Position numbers and translations under genes: made by a program. From Parabacteroides massiliensis (GTDB lineage Bacteria > Bacteroidota > Bacteroidia > Bacteroidales > Tannerellaceae), in assembly GCF_900155425.1 (NCBI RefSeq), contig NZ_LT700189.1, positions 923,787-987,786 of the forward strand: a DNA stretch of 64,000 bases, given 5' to 3'. This document shows positions 25,985-34,468 of this stretch, one piece after another. The notes beneath the pieces were generated by a model. That model made no database searches. It worked only from the letters and a program-made list of their open reading frames with translations, and had not been told where the DNA came from. The first letter of the stretch is position 1. Every line of letters begins with the position of its first letter.

Positions 25985-28096
25985 TTATTTAAGGCCTCTG
26001 TTCTTCAATAAAGGACCCGTGCCCGGTTCTTTGCCGCGGAAGTTCTTGTACATATCCATCGCATCGTCGATTCCGCCCGGTGTCAGGACATACGTACGGA
26101 ATTTGGCGGCCATGTCAGGATTGAAGATATCGCCGGTTTCCTTAAACGCCTCATAAGCATCGGCATCCAGCACTTCCGCCCAGATATAGCTGTAGTAGCC
26201 GGCAGTATAACCGCCTCCCATCGTGTGGTTGAAATAGGTTGTCCGGTAGCGGGGAGGAATCTGTTTCAACAAGCCCCGGCCATCCAAGACCGTCTTTTCG
26301 AACATCATGACATCCATATCTTCCGGAACTTCTTTCAGGACATGAAAATCCATATCGAGCAAGGAAGCGGCCAGATATTCGGTCGTCGCGAAACCTTGTC
26401 CGTATTTGCCACTCTTGTCCAGTTTCTCGATCAGGCCCGCCGGAATGATTTCGCCCGTCTGGTAATGTTTGGCATATACTTTCAGCACTTCCGGCTCGAA
26501 CACCCAATGTTCCATAATCTGGGACGGCAGCTCGACGAAATCGCGGGGAACGCCCGACACTCCGTAATAATGAACATCTTTGAAAAGATTATGCAGCCCA
26601 TGACCGAATTCATGGAACAACGTGCTCGCTTCGTCGGCACTCAACAGAGCCGGTTGTCCTTCAGCCGGTTGGGAGAAGTTGCACACGATCGTGACAACCG
26701 GGGCCAACCGCTTGCCATCCTTATAGGTCTGCGAACGATAGGTCCCGCACCAAGCTCCTCCTCTTTTGCTTGCACGCGGGAAGAAGTCGAAATAGATGAT
26801 TCCCAAATGCGTACCGTCTTTATCCTTGCATTCGAAGGCCTGCGCTTCGGGATGGGGCAACGGGATATTCCGGACCGGTGTAAAAGTGATGCCATACAAT
26901 TTGCCCGCAACATAGAAAGCGCCGTCGCGAACGTTGTCCAATTTCAGGTAAGGCCGTACTTGGTTCTCGTCCAGGTCAAACTTCGCTTTCTTGGCCTTTT
27001 CGAAATAATAACGCCAGTCCCAACCTTCCGCTTCGAAATTGCCGCCCTCTTTCTTGATTTCGGCATTGATGTCGGCCAGTTCCTCTTTGGCTTTAGCAAG
27101 AGCAGGCGTCCAGACCTCATCCAGCAAAGCATACACTTTATCCGAAGACTTCGCCATGCGATCTTCCAAGACAAAAGAAGCATAATCGTCGTATCCCATC
27201 AGTTTAGCTTTTTCGAGGCGCAGGGAGACCAGGTCGCGGACCACCTTCTTGTTGTCGGCCTCGTTGCCGTTATTGCCCCGGTTGATATAACCGTTGAAGA
27301 TTTTCTCACGCAAAGCGCGGTTATCCGCATATTGCAAGAACGGCATCACACTCGGATTATGCAACGTGAAAAGCCATTTTCCTTCCATTCCGGCAGCTTC
27401 AGCCGCTTTGGCTGCATTCGCAACCAAGCTCTCAGGCAGGCCGGACAGGTCTTCTTTCTTATCGATCACCAACCGGAAATCGTTCGTTTCCTTCAGCATG
27501 TTCTGGCCGAAAGTAAGCTGAAGCATGGAAATGCCGCTGTTCAGCTCGCGCAGCTTCTCCTGTTTGTCGGCAGGCAGATTGGCTCCGCCACGGACAAAAT
27601 CCTTATAGGTTTCTTCCAGCAGTTTCTTCTGCTCCTTGTCCAGGTTGAATTTGGCCTGGTTGTCATAGACGGACTTCACACGGGCAAAGAGAGCCGGGTT
27701 CAGGCTGATATCGTCACTATGTTTGGAAAGCAGCGGAGAGAGCTCGCGGCTGAGCGCCTGCATTTCGTCATTCGTGTTGACACTGTTCTGCCCATAAAAC
27801 ACGGTACTCACTCTTTTCAGCAACTTCCCGCTCTGGTCGAGCGCGACGATCGTGTTCTCGAAATCAGGTACGGAACGCTGTTTCACGATCGCCTCGATCT
27901 CCTGCTTCTGTTCTTCCATGCCTTGCAAAAATGCAGGCTTGTAGTCGGCTAACGTAATCTTCTCGAACGGAGGAACGCCAAACGGAGTGGTGAACTCTGC
28001 CATAAAAGGGTTCTCTGTCGTTTTTTCGTTCTTGTCGGTCGAAACGCATGCACTCAACATAACGGCCAAACCGGCAGCAATAAATGTTCTCTTCAT
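25985..28096 (-). CDS. M3 peptidyl-dipeptidase (Dcp-like) lipoprotein, downstream copy
   Basis: The 703-residue zinc metallopeptidase has a lipoprotein signal (AVMLSAC, Cys about 17) and the M3 active-site motif FHEFGHGLH near residue 494, with Glu ligand in the following helix. Dcp-type enzymes remove dipeptides from peptide C-termini, here likely in the periplasm or at the outer membrane. It is closely similar along its whole length to the next gene (for instance the shared LHNPSVMPFLQYADNRALREK). The start at MKRTFIA is set by the signal peptide and by the -7 box at 28151; the longer frame would overlap that box. Confidence 0.92.
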   Translation of the reverse strand: MKRTFIAAGLAVMLSACVSTDKNEKTTENPFMAEFTTPFGVPPFEKITLADYKPAFLQGMEEQKQEIEAIVKQRSVPDFENTIVALDQSGKLLKRVSTVFYGQNSVNTNDEMQALSRELSPLLSKHSDDISLNPALFARVKSVYDNQAKFNLDKEQKKLLEETYKDFVRGGANLPADKQEKLRELNSGISMLQLTFGQNMLKETNDFRLVIDKKEDLSGLPESLVANAAKAAEAAGMEGKWLFTLHNPSVMPFLQYADNRALREKIFNGYINRGNNGNEADNKKVVRDLVSLRLEKAKLMGYDDYASFVLEDRMAKSSDKVYALLDEVWTPALAKAKEELADINAEIKKEGGNFEAEGWDWRYYFEKAKKAKFDLDENQVRPYLKLDNVRDGAFYVAGKLYGITFTPVRNIPLPHPEAQAFECKDKDGTHLGIIYFDFFPRASKRGGAWCGTYRSQTYKDGKRLAPVVTIVCNFSQPAEGQPALLSADEASTLFHEFGHGLHNLFKDVHYYGVSGVPRDFVELPSQIMEHWVFEPEVLKVYAKHYQTGEIIPAGLIEKLDKSGKYGQGFATTEYLAASLLDMDFHVLKEVPEDMDVMMFEKTVLDGRGLLKQIPPRYRTTYFNHTMGGGYTAGYYSYIWAEVLDADAYEAFKETGDIFNPDMAAKFRTYVLTPGGIDDAMDMYKNFRGKEPGTGPLLKNRGLK

Positions 28097-28150
28097 TCTT
28101 TTTCCTGGTTTTATGTATATAAATAAATCGTTATCTCCACATAATCGCCA

Positions 28151-28158
28151 CAAAAATA
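28151..28158 (-). promoter_or_regulatory. -7 box (TATTTTTG) of the downstream M3 gene
   Basis: A reverse-strand match lies 55 nt upstream of the start at 28096. Confidence 0.55.
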
Positions 28159-28181
28159 GGCAATATATTGTATCTTTTCCC

Positions 28182-28302
28182 CCTTATTGTCATATTTATA
28201 AAAAAGCCATTGGTCTGAATCGAAACTACTACCGCATCTATTTTGATTTTATACCCCGTTTAATCCAAATTACCCATAAGGGTAATATTTTTTAACAAAC
28301 AT
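28182..28302 (-). repeat. 121-nt dispersed element, copy 2
   Basis: This reverse-strand copy is the same length as copies 1 and 3, with a perfect ATTACCC/GGGTAAT hairpin around loop TTAT. It shares with copy 1 the blocks GGTAGTAGTTTCGATT (one difference) and CCAATGGCTTTTTT, and with copy 3 GGGGTATAAAATCAAAATA. It ends 24 nt before the -7 box of the downstream M3 gene. Confidence 0.85.
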
Positions 28303-28370
28303 CCATTTCTTCATATTCTCTGAATATCAAAAACTTATGACTATTTATCCTTTAAAGGGGGGATATTGTA

Positions 28371-28448
28371 AAAAACGGCGGTATGCCAAACCGTCCTTAT
28401 TCCCGCGTGGAGCACGGAAACAGAACAGTTCGGCCTACCGCCGTTTTT
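28371..28448 (-). terminator. Extended hairpin after the upstream M3 gene
   Basis: Perfect 13-bp outer arms (28371-28383 and 28436-28448) enclose 52 nt. The loop adds a one-mismatch continuation (GCCAAAC/GTTCGGC) and an apical CGTG-GAG-CACG stem. It starts 21 nt past the stop at 28469 and is followed by a T run, so it probably terminates that gene, but it is much longer than a normal terminator. Confidence 0.65.
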
Positions 28449-28468
28449 CCTCAGAAAGAGCCTTATTC

Positions 28469-30589
28469 CTATTTTAAGCCACGGTTCTGCAATAGCGGGT
28501 CGATACTCGGTTCCTTGCCACGGAAGTTTTTGTACATGACCATGCCTTCGTCAATGCCTCCCGGCGACAAAACGTATGTACGGAACTTGGCGGCCACTTC
28601 GGGATTGAAGATGTCACCCGTCTCTTTGAACGCCTCAAAAGCATCGCAATCCAGCACTTCCGCCCAAATGTAGCTGTAGTAGCCGGCCGTATAACCGCCT
28701 TCCATCGTATGCCCGAAATATGTGCCCCAATAACGAGGAGCGATCTGTTTCAACAAGCCTCGCCCGTACATGGCATCCGATTCGAACTTTTCGACATCCA
28801 AATCTGCCGGGACCTCTTTCAAAACATGATAGTCCATGTCCAACAAAGAAGAAGCCACATATTCGGTTGTTGCAAAGCCTTGTCCGTACTTGCCGCTCTT
28901 CACTATTTTATCGACGATCGCCTGCGGGATCACTTCGCCTGTTTCATGATGTTTGGCATAGACCTTCAAGACTTCCGGTTCGAACACCCAATGCTCCATC
29001 ACCTGCGAAGGAAGCTCGACGAAATCGCGGGGAACGCCCGACACACCATTATAATGGACATCGGCAAAAAGCCCGTTCAAGGCATGTCCGAATTCGTGGA
29101 AAACGGTTTCAGCCTCGTCGGCGCTCAACAAGGCAGGCTGTCCGTCTGCCGGTTTGCTGAAGTTGAACACAGTCGTCACTATCGGAGCAACGCGCTTGCC
29201 GTCCTTATACGTCTGGTCGCGATAACCTCCGCACCAAGCACCGCCGCTCTTTCCCGGACGGGTAAAGAAGTCCATATAGAGCAGACCCAAGGATGTGCCG
29301 TCTTTGTCCTTACATTCGAAAACCTGGGCATCCGGATCGGGCAGCGGCATGTTATGCAACGGCGCAAAAGTGATGCCGTAGAGTTTGTTCGCCACATAGA
29401 AAGCACCTTCCCTGACATTGTTGAGCTCCAAATACGGGCGGACTTCGTTTTCGTCCAGGTCAAACTTCGCTTTCTTGGCTTTTTCGAAATAATAACGCCA
29501 GTCCCACGCTTCAGCTTCGAAGTTACCGCCTTCTTTCTTGATCTCGGCGTTGATATCCGCCAGCTCTTCCTTCGCTTTTACAAGAGCGGGAGTCCATATC
29601 TTGTTCAACAAATCGTAGACGTTCTTTTCGTTCTTCGCCATGTTTTCTTCCAACACGTATGCGGCAAAGTCTTCATAGCCTAACAATTTGGCTTTTTCCA
29701 AACGGGCGGCAACCAGCTTCTTGATCACGTCCTTGTTGTCGTTTGCATTGTTGTTATTGCCGCGGCAGACATAGGCATTATATATTTTCTCACGCAAGGC
29801 ACGATTGTCGGCATATTGCAGGAAAGGCATCACACTGGGGTTATGCAACGTGAAAATCCACTTCCCGTCCATTCCGGCCTCTTTAGCCGTAGCAGCAGCG
29901 GCGGCAATCAGCGTTTCGGGCAGGCCGGACAGGTCTTCTTTCTTATCGACCACGAGCTGGAAAGCATTTGTCTCTTTCAACGTGTTCTGTCCGAAAGTCA
30001 GTTCCAGCATGGAAATCTGTTCGTTCAGTTTACGAAGTTCCGCCTGTTTGCCGGCCTCCAGGTTGGCACCGCCTCTGACAAACCCTTTGTAGGTTTCTTC
30101 GAGCAGTTTCTTCTGTTCCTTGTCCAGGTTCAGCTTTGCCTGATTCTCATATACGGATTTTACACGGGCAAAAAGCTGCGGATTCAAGCTGATATCGTCG
30201 CTATGTTTGGAGAGCAACGGCGAAAGTTCCTGTTCAAGAGCCTGGATCTCATCATTCGTGTTGACGCTCGCCTGACCGCCGAAAGCATAGGCGACCTTCA
30301 TGAGCAGTTCGCCGCTACGGTCCAGCGCGGCAATCGTATTCTCAAAAGTGGCTTCATCGGGATTGTTTACGATCGCCTCAATTTCTGCCGTTTGTTCCTC
30401 CATGCCTTTCAGGAAAGCCGGCTTGTAATGTTCTACTTTGATTTGTTCAAAAGGAGGGACTCCGAACGGTGTCGTGTACTCGGTAAAGAACGGATTCATG
30501 GCGGAAGCATCAGCTCCATCGCTCTTCTTTGATGAGTTACATGCTCCTAAAACGACTGCCAGCCCGGCAGCCATAAGTGTTTTGTTCAT
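28469..30589 (-). CDS. M3 peptidyl-dipeptidase (Dcp-like) lipoprotein, upstream copy
   Basis: The 706-residue paralogue of the preceding M3 protein has a lipoprotein signal (AVVLGAC, Cys about 17) and active-site motif FHEFGHALN near residue 497. The two proteins can be aligned without large gaps. Most differences are in the first 110 residues and in surface helices, so both are probably functional with different peptide preference. Tandem M3 lipoproteins imply heavy use of peptides. Its own -7 box is at 30618-30625, and the long hairpin at 28371 separates it from the second gene. Confidence 0.92.
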   Translation of the reverse strand: MNKTLMAAGLAVVLGACNSSKKSDGADASAMNPFFTEYTTPFGVPPFEQIKVEHYKPAFLKGMEEQTAEIEAIVNNPDEATFENTIAALDRSGELLMKVAYAFGGQASVNTNDEIQALEQELSPLLSKHSDDISLNPQLFARVKSVYENQAKLNLDKEQKKLLEETYKGFVRGGANLEAGKQAELRKLNEQISMLELTFGQNTLKETNAFQLVVDKKEDLSGLPETLIAAAAATAKEAGMDGKWIFTLHNPSVMPFLQYADNRALREKIYNAYVCRGNNNNANDNKDVIKKLVAARLEKAKLLGYEDFAAYVLEENMAKNEKNVYDLLNKIWTPALVKAKEELADINAEIKKEGGNFEAEAWDWRYYFEKAKKAKFDLDENEVRPYLELNNVREGAFYVANKLYGITFAPLHNMPLPDPDAQVFECKDKDGTSLGLLYMDFFTRPGKSGGAWCGGYRDQTYKDGKRVAPIVTTVFNFSKPADGQPALLSADEAETVFHEFGHALNGLFADVHYNGVSGVPRDFVELPSQVMEHWVFEPEVLKVYAKHHETGEVIPQAIVDKIVKSGKYGQGFATTEYVASSLLDMDYHVLKEVPADLDVEKFESDAMYGRGLLKQIAPRYWGTYFGHTMEGGYTAGYYSYIWAEVLDCDAFEAFKETGDIFNPEVAAKFRTYVLSPGGIDEGMVMYKNFRGKEPSIDPLLQNRGLK

Positions 30590-30617
30590 GTCTGTAATTA
30601 TTAATTTGTTCTGGTTG

Positions 30618-30625
30618 CAAAGGTA
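30618..30625 (-). promoter_or_regulatory. -7 box (TACCTTTG) of the upstream M3 gene
   Basis: A reverse-strand consensus lies 29 nt before the start at 30589. Confidence 0.6.
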
Positions 30626-30778
30626 TGTAATTAAACCAAAAATTGTTTATCGATTTGTGTATTAGATTGTAATAGCTTTTACTTAAAACATGTGATAAGT
30701 CATGAATAGAACGATAACCGATGAGGGAAAGCGGCATATTTTCATTAATATTGCAATCTGTATGAACCAAATAAAAAA

Positions 30779-31726
30779 ATGAACATGAATAGAATTTGTC
30801 AACTTTTCGGTATCCAATATCCGATCATACAAGGCGGAATGGTCTGGTGCAGCGGTTGGCGGCTGGCCTCGGCGGTCAGCAACGCAGGCGGCCTGGGGCT
30901 GATCGGTGCAGGCTCCATGCACCCTGAGGTTTTACGCGAACATATCCGCAAATGCCAGGCGGCCACCGGCAAACCTTTCGGCGTGAACGTCCCATTGATG
31001 TATCCCGAACTCGAAACCTTGATGAACATACTGGTGGAAGAAGGCGTGAAGATTGTTTTCACTTCAGCCGGCAATCCCAAAACGTGGACGAGTTTTCTGA
31101 AAGGACACGGGATGAAAGTCGCGCACGTCGTCAGCAGTTCCAAGTTTGCCGTCAAATGCGAGCAGGCCGGCGTCGATGCCATCGTTGCCGAAGGTTTTGA
31201 AGCCGGCGGGCATAACGGACGTGAAGAGACCACGACTCTTTGCCTGATACCCGCCGTACGCCGCGCCACGTCTCTCCCATTGATGGCTGCCGGTGGTATC
31301 GGAACGGGCAGCGCCATGCTGGCGACTTTCGTCCTCGGAGCCGAAGGAGTCCAGATAGGCACGCGTTTCGCCCTGACAAAAGAAAGTTCCGCACACGAGA
31401 ATTTCAAGCAACTGTGCCTCAGCCTGAACGAAGGCGACACGAAGCTTTTGCTGAAGAAACTCTCTCCCACCCGTCTGGTTAAAGGAGGTTTCGCCACAGC
31501 CGTCGAAGAGGCCGAAGCCCGTGGCGCGTCTGTCGAGGAAATGAAAGAACTGTTAGGAAAAGGACGCGCCAAGAAAGGCATTTTCGAAGGTGATCTCCAA
31601 GAAGGAGAACTGGAAATCGGACAAGTCGCATCCCTCTTCCGCGAAACGCAAACCGCAGCCGAAGTCATAAAAGAAATCATGGAAGACTTCCGCTATTCAA
31701 GTATCAACACCTCATTATCCTTGTAG
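30779..31726 (+). CDS. FMN-dependent nitronate monooxygenase / enoyl-ACP reductase II (FabK)-like protein
   Basis: The 315-residue TIM-barrel flavoprotein has the PIIQGGMVWCSG N-terminal motif, the EAGGHNGREETTT segment with the family His, MAAGGIGTGSAM for phosphate binding, and GAEGVQIGTRF. These features are shared by FabK and nitronate monooxygenases. FabK reduces enoyl-ACP in fatty-acid synthesis, and the GGHNG-TT pattern leans that way, but the two cannot be separated by eye. ATG 30785 is an alternative start. Its 3' end overlaps the convergent MFP gene by 34 nt. Confidence 0.8.
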   Translation: MNMNRICQLFGIQYPIIQGGMVWCSGWRLASAVSNAGGLGLIGAGSMHPEVLREHIRKCQAATGKPFGVNVPLMYPELETLMNILVEEGVKIVFTSAGNPKTWTSFLKGHGMKVAHVVSSSKFAVKCEQAGVDAIVAEGFEAGGHNGREETTTLCLIPAVRRATSLPLMAAGGIGTGSAMLATFVLGAEGVQIGTRFALTKESSAHENFKQLCLSLNEGDTKLLLKKLSPTRLVKGGFATAVEEAEARGASVEEMKELLGKGRAKKGIFEGDLQEGELEIGQVASLFRETQTAAEVIKEIMEDFRYSSINTSLSL

Positions 31727-32943
31727 CTTTCATAGCTGGAAACGATTACTTTTTCACCGGCTTCCAGGCCGTCGATGACTTCGTAGTATTGCGGGTTCTG
31801 ACGGCCGATCTTGATTTTGCGGCGATATGCTTTCTTGCCGTCTTTGTCAAGAACGAAAATCCAGCTGCCGCCTGTACTCTGGAAGAAGGTTCCGCGCGGG
31901 ATGATGATGCTTTCCGTCGGTTGTCCGAGTTCCAGATTGATATAATAGGTCTGTCCGCTGCGGATATTGTCCGGGCGTTCGCCGGTGAAGACGAAATCCG
32001 TACGGAACTTGCCGTCGCGCACTTCCGGATAGACTTTGCGTACGCTCAATTCAAAATCCGAGCCCTGGCGTTCGAACGTTGCGGACAACCCTTTTTTCAC
32101 ACGGTCGATATAATGTTCGTCTATCAGGGCCTCGATCTTATAGTCCGACAGGTCGTTTATCTGTCCGATCTTCTGTCCGGCCGAGACGTTCTGCCCCAAC
32201 ACGACATCCAGCAGCCCCAATTCACCGTCGATCTGCGAGCGTACATTCAAATGTTCCTTGCGTTCATGCACCAGAGCGATGTTTTTACGCATATTGGACA
32301 AGCTGGTTTCCATTTCGTCCATCTGGATCGTGCGGGAGATCGAATCCTGGCGCAAACGTTCGACTACCAGATCATATTTCTTAGTCGCCAATTCATAGTC
32401 TTCCTTTGCTTTCAGGAATTCTTCCTTGGCAATCAAACTTTCTTCGTACAATTTCTTCTGTTGTTTATAAGCACGGCGATAGCGCGTCATATCGACATCC
32501 AACTGCGCCTTTTCCAACTGATTGTTCAATTTGTCCTGCTCCATCGTCACCTGGGTGTTACGAAGGAAGTTTTGCTTTTCAGCCAACTGGGCTTCGGCAT
32601 CCAATATCTGCAGGTCGAGGTTTGAATTGGAAAGCCGGATGATCACATCCCCTTTCTTCACCTGCGCCCCTTCTTCCACAACTTTCTCCTGTACGATACC
32701 GCCTTCTTCCGGGCTGAGCTGTACAACCGTAATGGGCTGTACCTGACCGTTCACACGGACGAAATCGTTAAACAACTCTTTCGTCACATTTCCGATATTG
32801 ACACCACGGGCATCAACTTTCAATGTCGAAGCGTGGTCACCGAAAATAATCCATCCTACCAAAACCAAGAAAAAAGCGCCACCTGCCACGTAAGGAATAT
32901 GCTTCTTCTGAAGACCTTTCTTTTTTTCTAACTGTATATCCAT
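31693..32943 (-). CDS. Periplasmic adaptor (membrane fusion protein, HlyD/MacA type)
   Basis: The 416-residue adaptor has one N-terminal membrane helix (about 18-36), a lipoyl-like hairpin (EEGAQVKKGDVIIRL), a long coiled-coil hairpin (about 115-235), a beta-barrel domain and a C-terminal membrane-proximal domain (GLEAGEKVIVSSYESY). Such adaptors join an inner-membrane ABC (MacB/FtsX-type) or RND pump to TolC. It is the second gene after tolC (43-nt gap). No pump gene follows, because a convergent gene overlaps its end by 34 nt. Expression is expected from the sigma54 promoter upstream of tolC. Confidence 0.9.
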   Translation of the reverse strand: MDIQLEKKKGLQKKHIPYVAGGAFFLVLVGWIIFGDHASTLKVDARGVNIGNVTKELFNDFVRVNGQVQPITVVQLSPEEGGIVQEKVVEEGAQVKKGDVIIRLSNSNLDLQILDAEAQLAEKQNFLRNTQVTMEQDKLNNQLEKAQLDVDMTRYRRAYKQQKKLYEESLIAKEEFLKAKEDYELATKKYDLVVERLRQDSISRTIQMDEMETSLSNMRKNIALVHERKEHLNVRSQIDGELGLLDVVLGQNVSAGQKIGQINDLSDYKIEALIDEHYIDRVKKGLSATFERQGSDFELSVRKVYPEVRDGKFRTDFVFTGERPDNIRSGQTYYINLELGQPTESIIIPRGTFFQSTGGSWIFVLDKDGKKAYRRKIKIGRQNPQYYEVIDGLEAGEKVIVSSYESYKDNEVLILE

Positions 32944-32959
32944 GATTATATGTTTTTTT

Positions 32960-32997
32960 ATTTCTTAAACTTTCAATTTTCAACTATCAATTTTCAG
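32960..32997. repeat. 14-bp-period repeat between MFP and tolC genes
   Basis: TCAATTTTCA occurs at 32973-32982 and 32987-32996, 14 bp apart. The second copy contains the tolC stop codon and its last residues (AEN). Confidence 0.6.
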
Positions 32998-34324
32998 CAA
33001 CCAACGGTTGTCCTTTGTAATAATCAACCTGCCGGCATTTCATTGTGTACAGCAAACGCCTCTGTAAGAGATCGGCCTTGGAGTTCAACAAAGTCGTCGC
33101 ATTCGTCTGCACGTCGAGCGGGCTCATCAGCCCTTCCTCGAATTTGCGAAGGGTGACCTGGTAGGCCAAGGCGTCGGCCTCTACTTTCTTCTCCATCTGG
33201 ATCGTTTCTTTTGCATAGCCTTCCCGGTCGAGAATGGCTTGCTCTACATCTTTCTGCAACTGTCGAAGCGTTTCGGTTTGCTTTTCATAAGCGATCCGGA
33301 CATTGTTACGGGCACGGCGCACATTGGTAATCCGCGACAGGCCGTCAAACAAAGGGAAACTAAAACTAAAATAGATATATTCTCCGCGATTATTCTTAAA
33401 CTGGTTTTTAAAAGAGGCAGGAGCATTCTCCGATTTCAAGTTTTCGAAGTAACTGGTGCTGATGCCGGCTTGGAGCGAAAGAGTGGGTAGTAATTGGCCT
33501 TTCGTTATCAGGTAATTCATTTTACTGGTTTTCACTTGAAAAGCGGCCTGCAAGGCGGTCGGGTTGTTTGCCATAGCGTAATCCTGAATGGCACTGACCG
33601 ATTCTTCGGCCAATATGTCCTGCACGGGAGGCACAACCGTATCGATATCGAGAGCCAAATCAGACGGGTAATTCATCGCGTTCTTCAAGGTCATCATCGC
33701 CGTATTATAAAGATTCTGCTGATGTGTCAGGTTATAATCGTCACCGGCCACCTGCGATTCGATCTGGGCGACATCCGCCTTTCCCTTCAAGCCCAATTCC
33801 TCCTGCCGGCGTGTCTTGTATAAAAGACGCTGGCTGTCTTCCAACTTCTCGGAACACATCTTCACCAGTCCCTGATAATAGACAACCGTAATAAACGCGT
33901 CCATAATACTGATTGCCAAATCATCTTTTTGCTTCTGCAAATCATTTCTTCCCATGTGGCGGTTCATATTTGCCAAACGCCACTGGTTGATCAACTGCCC
34001 GCCTCTGAAAAGCGGCAACGATGCGTACGCGCCATAACCGTTATTAAAGGTGGAAGTGTTCACATAGGTATTCGTTCCAGGGTCTACAGAACGCCCGAAC
34101 CTGTACTGCGCGTCCACCTGCGTGCTGATAGAAGGCAAAAAGGAAGCTATGGCAGACTGTTGCTCGGCTTTATATGTGTTATTGGTATAAAGCTGCTGCT
34201 TGACCTTCGGACTGTTCTCCACCGCATACCGCATGCACTCGTCCAAACTCCATATTTTATCCTGGGCCATCATCGAGGCAACCAGGGTAAATGAAAGAAC
34301 TGTTGTAAATATGATCTTTTTCAT
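32987..34324 (-). CDS. TolC-family outer-membrane efflux protein
   Basis: The 445-residue protein has a signal peptide (cleavage near MMAQ, 21) and the TolC duplicate of coiled-coil/beta-barrel repeats. WSLDECMRYAVENSP opens repeat 1, and the second half carries LPTLSLQAGIS and RRARNNVRIAYEKQ. It forms the trimeric exit duct for an adaptor-pump system. It is first in a two-gene operon with the MFP. Upstream are an excellent -24/-12 sigma54 promoter (34353-34368) and a palindrome (34421-34441). The stop codon lies inside an AT-rich repeat. Confidence 0.92.
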   Translation of the reverse strand: MKKIIFTTVLSFTLVASMMAQDKIWSLDECMRYAVENSPKVKQQLYTNNTYKAEQQSAIASFLPSISTQVDAQYRFGRSVDPGTNTYVNTSTFNNGYGAYASLPLFRGGQLINQWRLANMNRHMGRNDLQKQKDDLAISIMDAFITVVYYQGLVKMCSEKLEDSQRLLYKTRRQEELGLKGKADVAQIESQVAGDDYNLTHQQNLYNTAMMTLKNAMNYPSDLALDIDTVVPPVQDILAEESVSAIQDYAMANNPTALQAAFQVKTSKMNYLITKGQLLPTLSLQAGISTSYFENLKSENAPASFKNQFKNNRGEYIYFSFSFPLFDGLSRITNVRRARNNVRIAYEKQTETLRQLQKDVEQAILDREGYAKETIQMEKKVEADALAYQVTLRKFEEGLMSPLDVQTNATTLLNSKADLLQRRLLYTMKCRQVDYYKGQPLVAEN

Positions 34325-34352
34325 TGCTATGTTATTTTCTACCTGATAAAAT

Positions 34353-34368
34353 GCAAAGAACGTGCCAA
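34353..34368 (-). promoter_or_regulatory. Sigma54 (-24/-12) promoter of tolC-MFP
   Basis: On the reverse strand the sequence TTGGCACG (34368-34361), four bases, then TTGC (34356-34353) matches the sigma54 consensus TGGCACG-N4-TTGC exactly. Transcription would start about 15-20 nt before ATG 34324. The neighbouring response regulator (35075) has the sigma54-activator domain. Confidence 0.8.
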
Positions 34369-34420
34369 AACATGCAAGACACTATATCACAGCAAATTAT
34401 CAAAACAAGCAATTTTATCG

Positions 34421-34441
34421 AGTGTCAAAAAATTAGACACT
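34421..34441. promoter_or_regulatory. Palindromic upstream activator site
   Basis: AGTGTC and GACACT are separated by 9 nt, centred about 65 bp upstream of the -24 element on the tolC strand. Further half-sites are GACACT at 34378-34383 and the related TTGGACA at 34453-34459. This is a candidate binding site for the adjacent response regulator. Confidence 0.55.
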
Positions 34442-34468
34442 GCTGTAAAAGAATTGGACAATGAAAAC

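Larger units (their letters stand above)
28097..28468. other. 372-nt intergenic region between the two M3 genes
   Basis: No gene is supported. It contains the promoter of the downstream M3 gene (28151-28158), copy 2 of the 121-nt element (28182-28302, reverse strand) and a long hairpin (28371-28448). Confidence 0.75.

Noticed and set aside
28182-28302. Possible conserved peptide (IGLNRNYYRIYFDF-like) read opposite to the 121-nt element
   Set aside because: Copies 1 and 2 share the frame, but copy 1 meets a stop and copy 3 differs widely in residues. Substitutions do not favour silent sites, so a non-coding element fits better.
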